Shown here piece by piece: positions 4,776-5,838 of a stretch of 5,838 nucleotides of DNA. How positions within the stretch are numbered: the stretch's first letter is position 1; every line of letters starts with the position of its first letter. This DNA is from Chloroflexota bacterium (GTDB lineage Bacteria; Chloroflexota; FW602-bin22; JAMCYS01), in the NCBI GenBank assembly GCA_021847625.1, contig JAJZQK010000257.1, forward strand, positions 1 through 5,838, in the 5' to 3' direction. Position numbers and translations under genes: made by a program. A model generated the notes under the pieces. It saw only the letters and a program-made list of their open reading frames with translations. It was not told the origin of the DNA and made no database searches.

Positions 4776-5720
4776 ATGCAACAACGCTCCGTTCTATCCA
4801 GATGGTCCCGGCGACCACTTGGCGGCACCGGCCTGGTGGTCGATCCCGTTTGCATCGGCTGTGCGCCCCTCGGCAACCAGCCGCGCACCTACGGCTACGG
4901 GGTTGACGAAGAGCAGGCCCTAGCCACCGCGCGGGCCATCTTCGCCGCGCCGGTCAACTACATCGATACCGCCGTCCTCTACGGCAGCGGTGAAAGCGAA
5001 CGCCGCCTCGGCGTCGTCCTCCGCGAGATCGGCGGCCTTCCGGAAGGGTTCGTGCTGCAGACGAAGACGGGACGCGACCACGTGACGCCCACCTACTTCA
5101 GCGGGGCGCAGGTGCGCGAGAGCATCGGGCAGAGCCGCCGCCGTCTGGGCCTGGAGCGCCTGCAGATGGTCTACCTGCACGACCCCGACCAGTCCACCTG
5201 GGAGTGGGTCAACGCCTCCGGCGGCCCCCTGGAGGCCCTGGAGCAGCTGAAGGAAGAGGGAGTAATCGAGCACCTGGGGGTCGCCGCCTGGGACGTCGAC
5301 CTGCTCATGCGCTACGTCGACACGGGGAAGTTCGAGGCTGTCATCACCCACAACCGCTACAACCTGCTGGTGCACGACGCCGAGCCCTCGATAGAGTTCG
5401 CCTCCACCCGCGGCCTGGCCGTGCTGAACGGCGCGCCCTACGGAAGCGGCATCCTGGCCAAGGGCCCTGCCGCCTATCCCCGCTATCGCTACGCGGAGGC
5501 CTCGCCGGAGTTGCTGGAGAAGGCTAGGCGCATCGAGGCCGCCTGCCGGCGGTATGACGTGCCGCTCGCGGCGGCGTCGCTGCAGTTCTCCCTGCGCGAC
5601 CCGCGCGTCACCTCCACCATCGTCGGCGTCTCGCGGCCGGAGCGCGTGCGCCAGACCATCGAGATAGCGGACTATCCCATTCCCGAGTCCCTCTGGACCG
5701 ACCTGGCGGAGCTGATCTGA
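4776..5720 (+). CDS. Aldo/keto reductase, D-threo-aldose 1-dehydrogenase/pyridoxal dehydrogenase-like (copy 2)
   Basis: This is a second 314-residue aldo/keto reductase, collinear with copy 1. A gap-free hand alignment over about 300 residues gives roughly 64% identity, so this is a tandem duplication that has since diverged. The tetrad is intact at D64, Y69, K97 and H135. Best conserved are the GVDEEQALAT segment, the catalytic strands, the WEWVNA..GGPLEA block, PYGSGILAKGP and the CRRYDVPLAA..LQFSLRDPR block. The most divergent parts are the first 13 residues, the loop after K97 (about 101-118) and the segment 171-187; in AKRs such loops often shape the substrate pocket, so the copies may differ in substrate. 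The gene ends with TGA, showing that TGA also serves as a real stop in this genome. No plus-strand gene follows before the window edge. Confidence 0.88.
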   Translation: MQQRSVLSRWSRRPLGGTGLVVDPVCIGCAPLGNQPRTYGYGVDEEQALATARAIFAAPVNYIDTAVLYGSGESERRLGVVLREIGGLPEGFVLQTKTGRDHVTPTYFSGAQVRESIGQSRRRLGLERLQMVYLHDPDQSTWEWVNASGGPLEALEQLKEEGVIEHLGVAAWDVDLLMRYVDTGKFEAVITHNRYNLLVHDAEPSIEFASTRGLAVLNGAPYGSGILAKGPAAYPRYRYAEASPELLEKARRIEAACRRYDVPLAAASLQFSLRDPRVTSTIVGVSRPERVRQTIEIADYPIPESLWTDLAELI

Positions 5721-5774
5721 GGGGATGGTTCGCCGACAGAGTGACAGTCTAGTGAAGGCGGACTCCCCAGAGAT

Positions 5775-5838
5775 CGTCATGCCCGCGCAAGCGGGCATCC
5801 AGGAAATCCGCCGATGGCTGCCTGGACCCCCGCTTTCG
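5775..5838. repeat. Pair of facing dispersed palindromic repeats ('HPACAGMT' type), second unit cut by the window edge
   Basis: ATGCCCGC (5779-5786) and GCGGGCAT (5791-5798) form a perfect 8-bp stem with a GCAA loop. The following TCCAGG (5798-5803) is mirrored by CCTGGA (5821-5826) across 17 bases, and CCCCCGCTTTCG at the end looks like the first arm of a second, inverted hairpin. On the minus strand the first unit translates to the familiar spurious peptide MPACAGMT, a mark of a widespread intergenic repeat in many bacterial genomes. It may also act as a transcript 3' end, about 60 bases past the last reductase. There is no T-run, so I would not call it an intrinsic terminator. Confidence 0.7.

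Noticed and set aside
4920..5798. Long minus-strand open frame (292 codons) opposite the second reductase
   Set aside because: It is a shadow of the aldo/keto reductase in GC-rich DNA. Its MPACAGMT start is the palindromic repeat read as protein.
5775..5838. CRISPR repeat
   Set aside because: There are only two facing palindromes of different sequence, with no direct repeats at regular spacing.

Overview
This 5.8 kb window comes from a high-GC bacterium. It carries a family-5 type ABC substrate-binding protein tail, a Ktr/Trk potassium system, a GrdB/PrdB-family selenoprotein candidate, paired aldo/keto reductases and a 'HPACAGMT'-type dispersed palindromic repeat. That mix would suit a Chloroflexota-like or other environmental genome, but nothing in the window fixes the taxonomy.

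Layout, left to right. Positions 1-98 are the 3' end of a plus-strand gene, probably a peptide-type ABC transporter solute-binding protein. A perfect 13-bp hairpin (107-136) separates it from a convergent minus-strand gene remnant (145-453). That remnant joins the first residues of a phytoene-desaturase-like FAD oxidoreductase directly to its C-terminus, so the whole middle is missing. The 257-base gap 454-710 holds a palindromic -10 element (574-583) that could serve both directions, and then a string of nested inverted repeats (585-710) that may form a structured leader ahead of trkH.

From 711 to 5720 everything is on the plus strand. trkH (711-2174) and trkA (2185-2853) encode the membrane and regulatory subunits of a K+ uptake system. 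Next is the most notable gene: a PrdB/GrdB-family protein (2893-3714) interrupted by an in-frame TGA at 3388-3390. The family sequence resumes in the same frame right after the TGA, and a strong stem-loop starts on the next base. This is best read as a selenocysteine codon with a bacterial SECIS element, making one 273-residue selenoprotein; ordinary gene calling would split it into a truncated ORF and a GTG-started ORF. Two tandem aldo/keto reductase paralogues follow (3794-4738 and 4776-5720), about 64% identical by hand alignment. The window ends in two facing palindromic repeat units (5775-5838), the second one cut by the edge.

The small gaps (10, 39, 79 and 37 bases) allow trkH through the second reductase to be co-transcribed at least in part. 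The potassium genes and the redox genes have no obvious shared function. The selenoprotein and the two reductases could form a small redox cluster, but that is inference from adjacency only.
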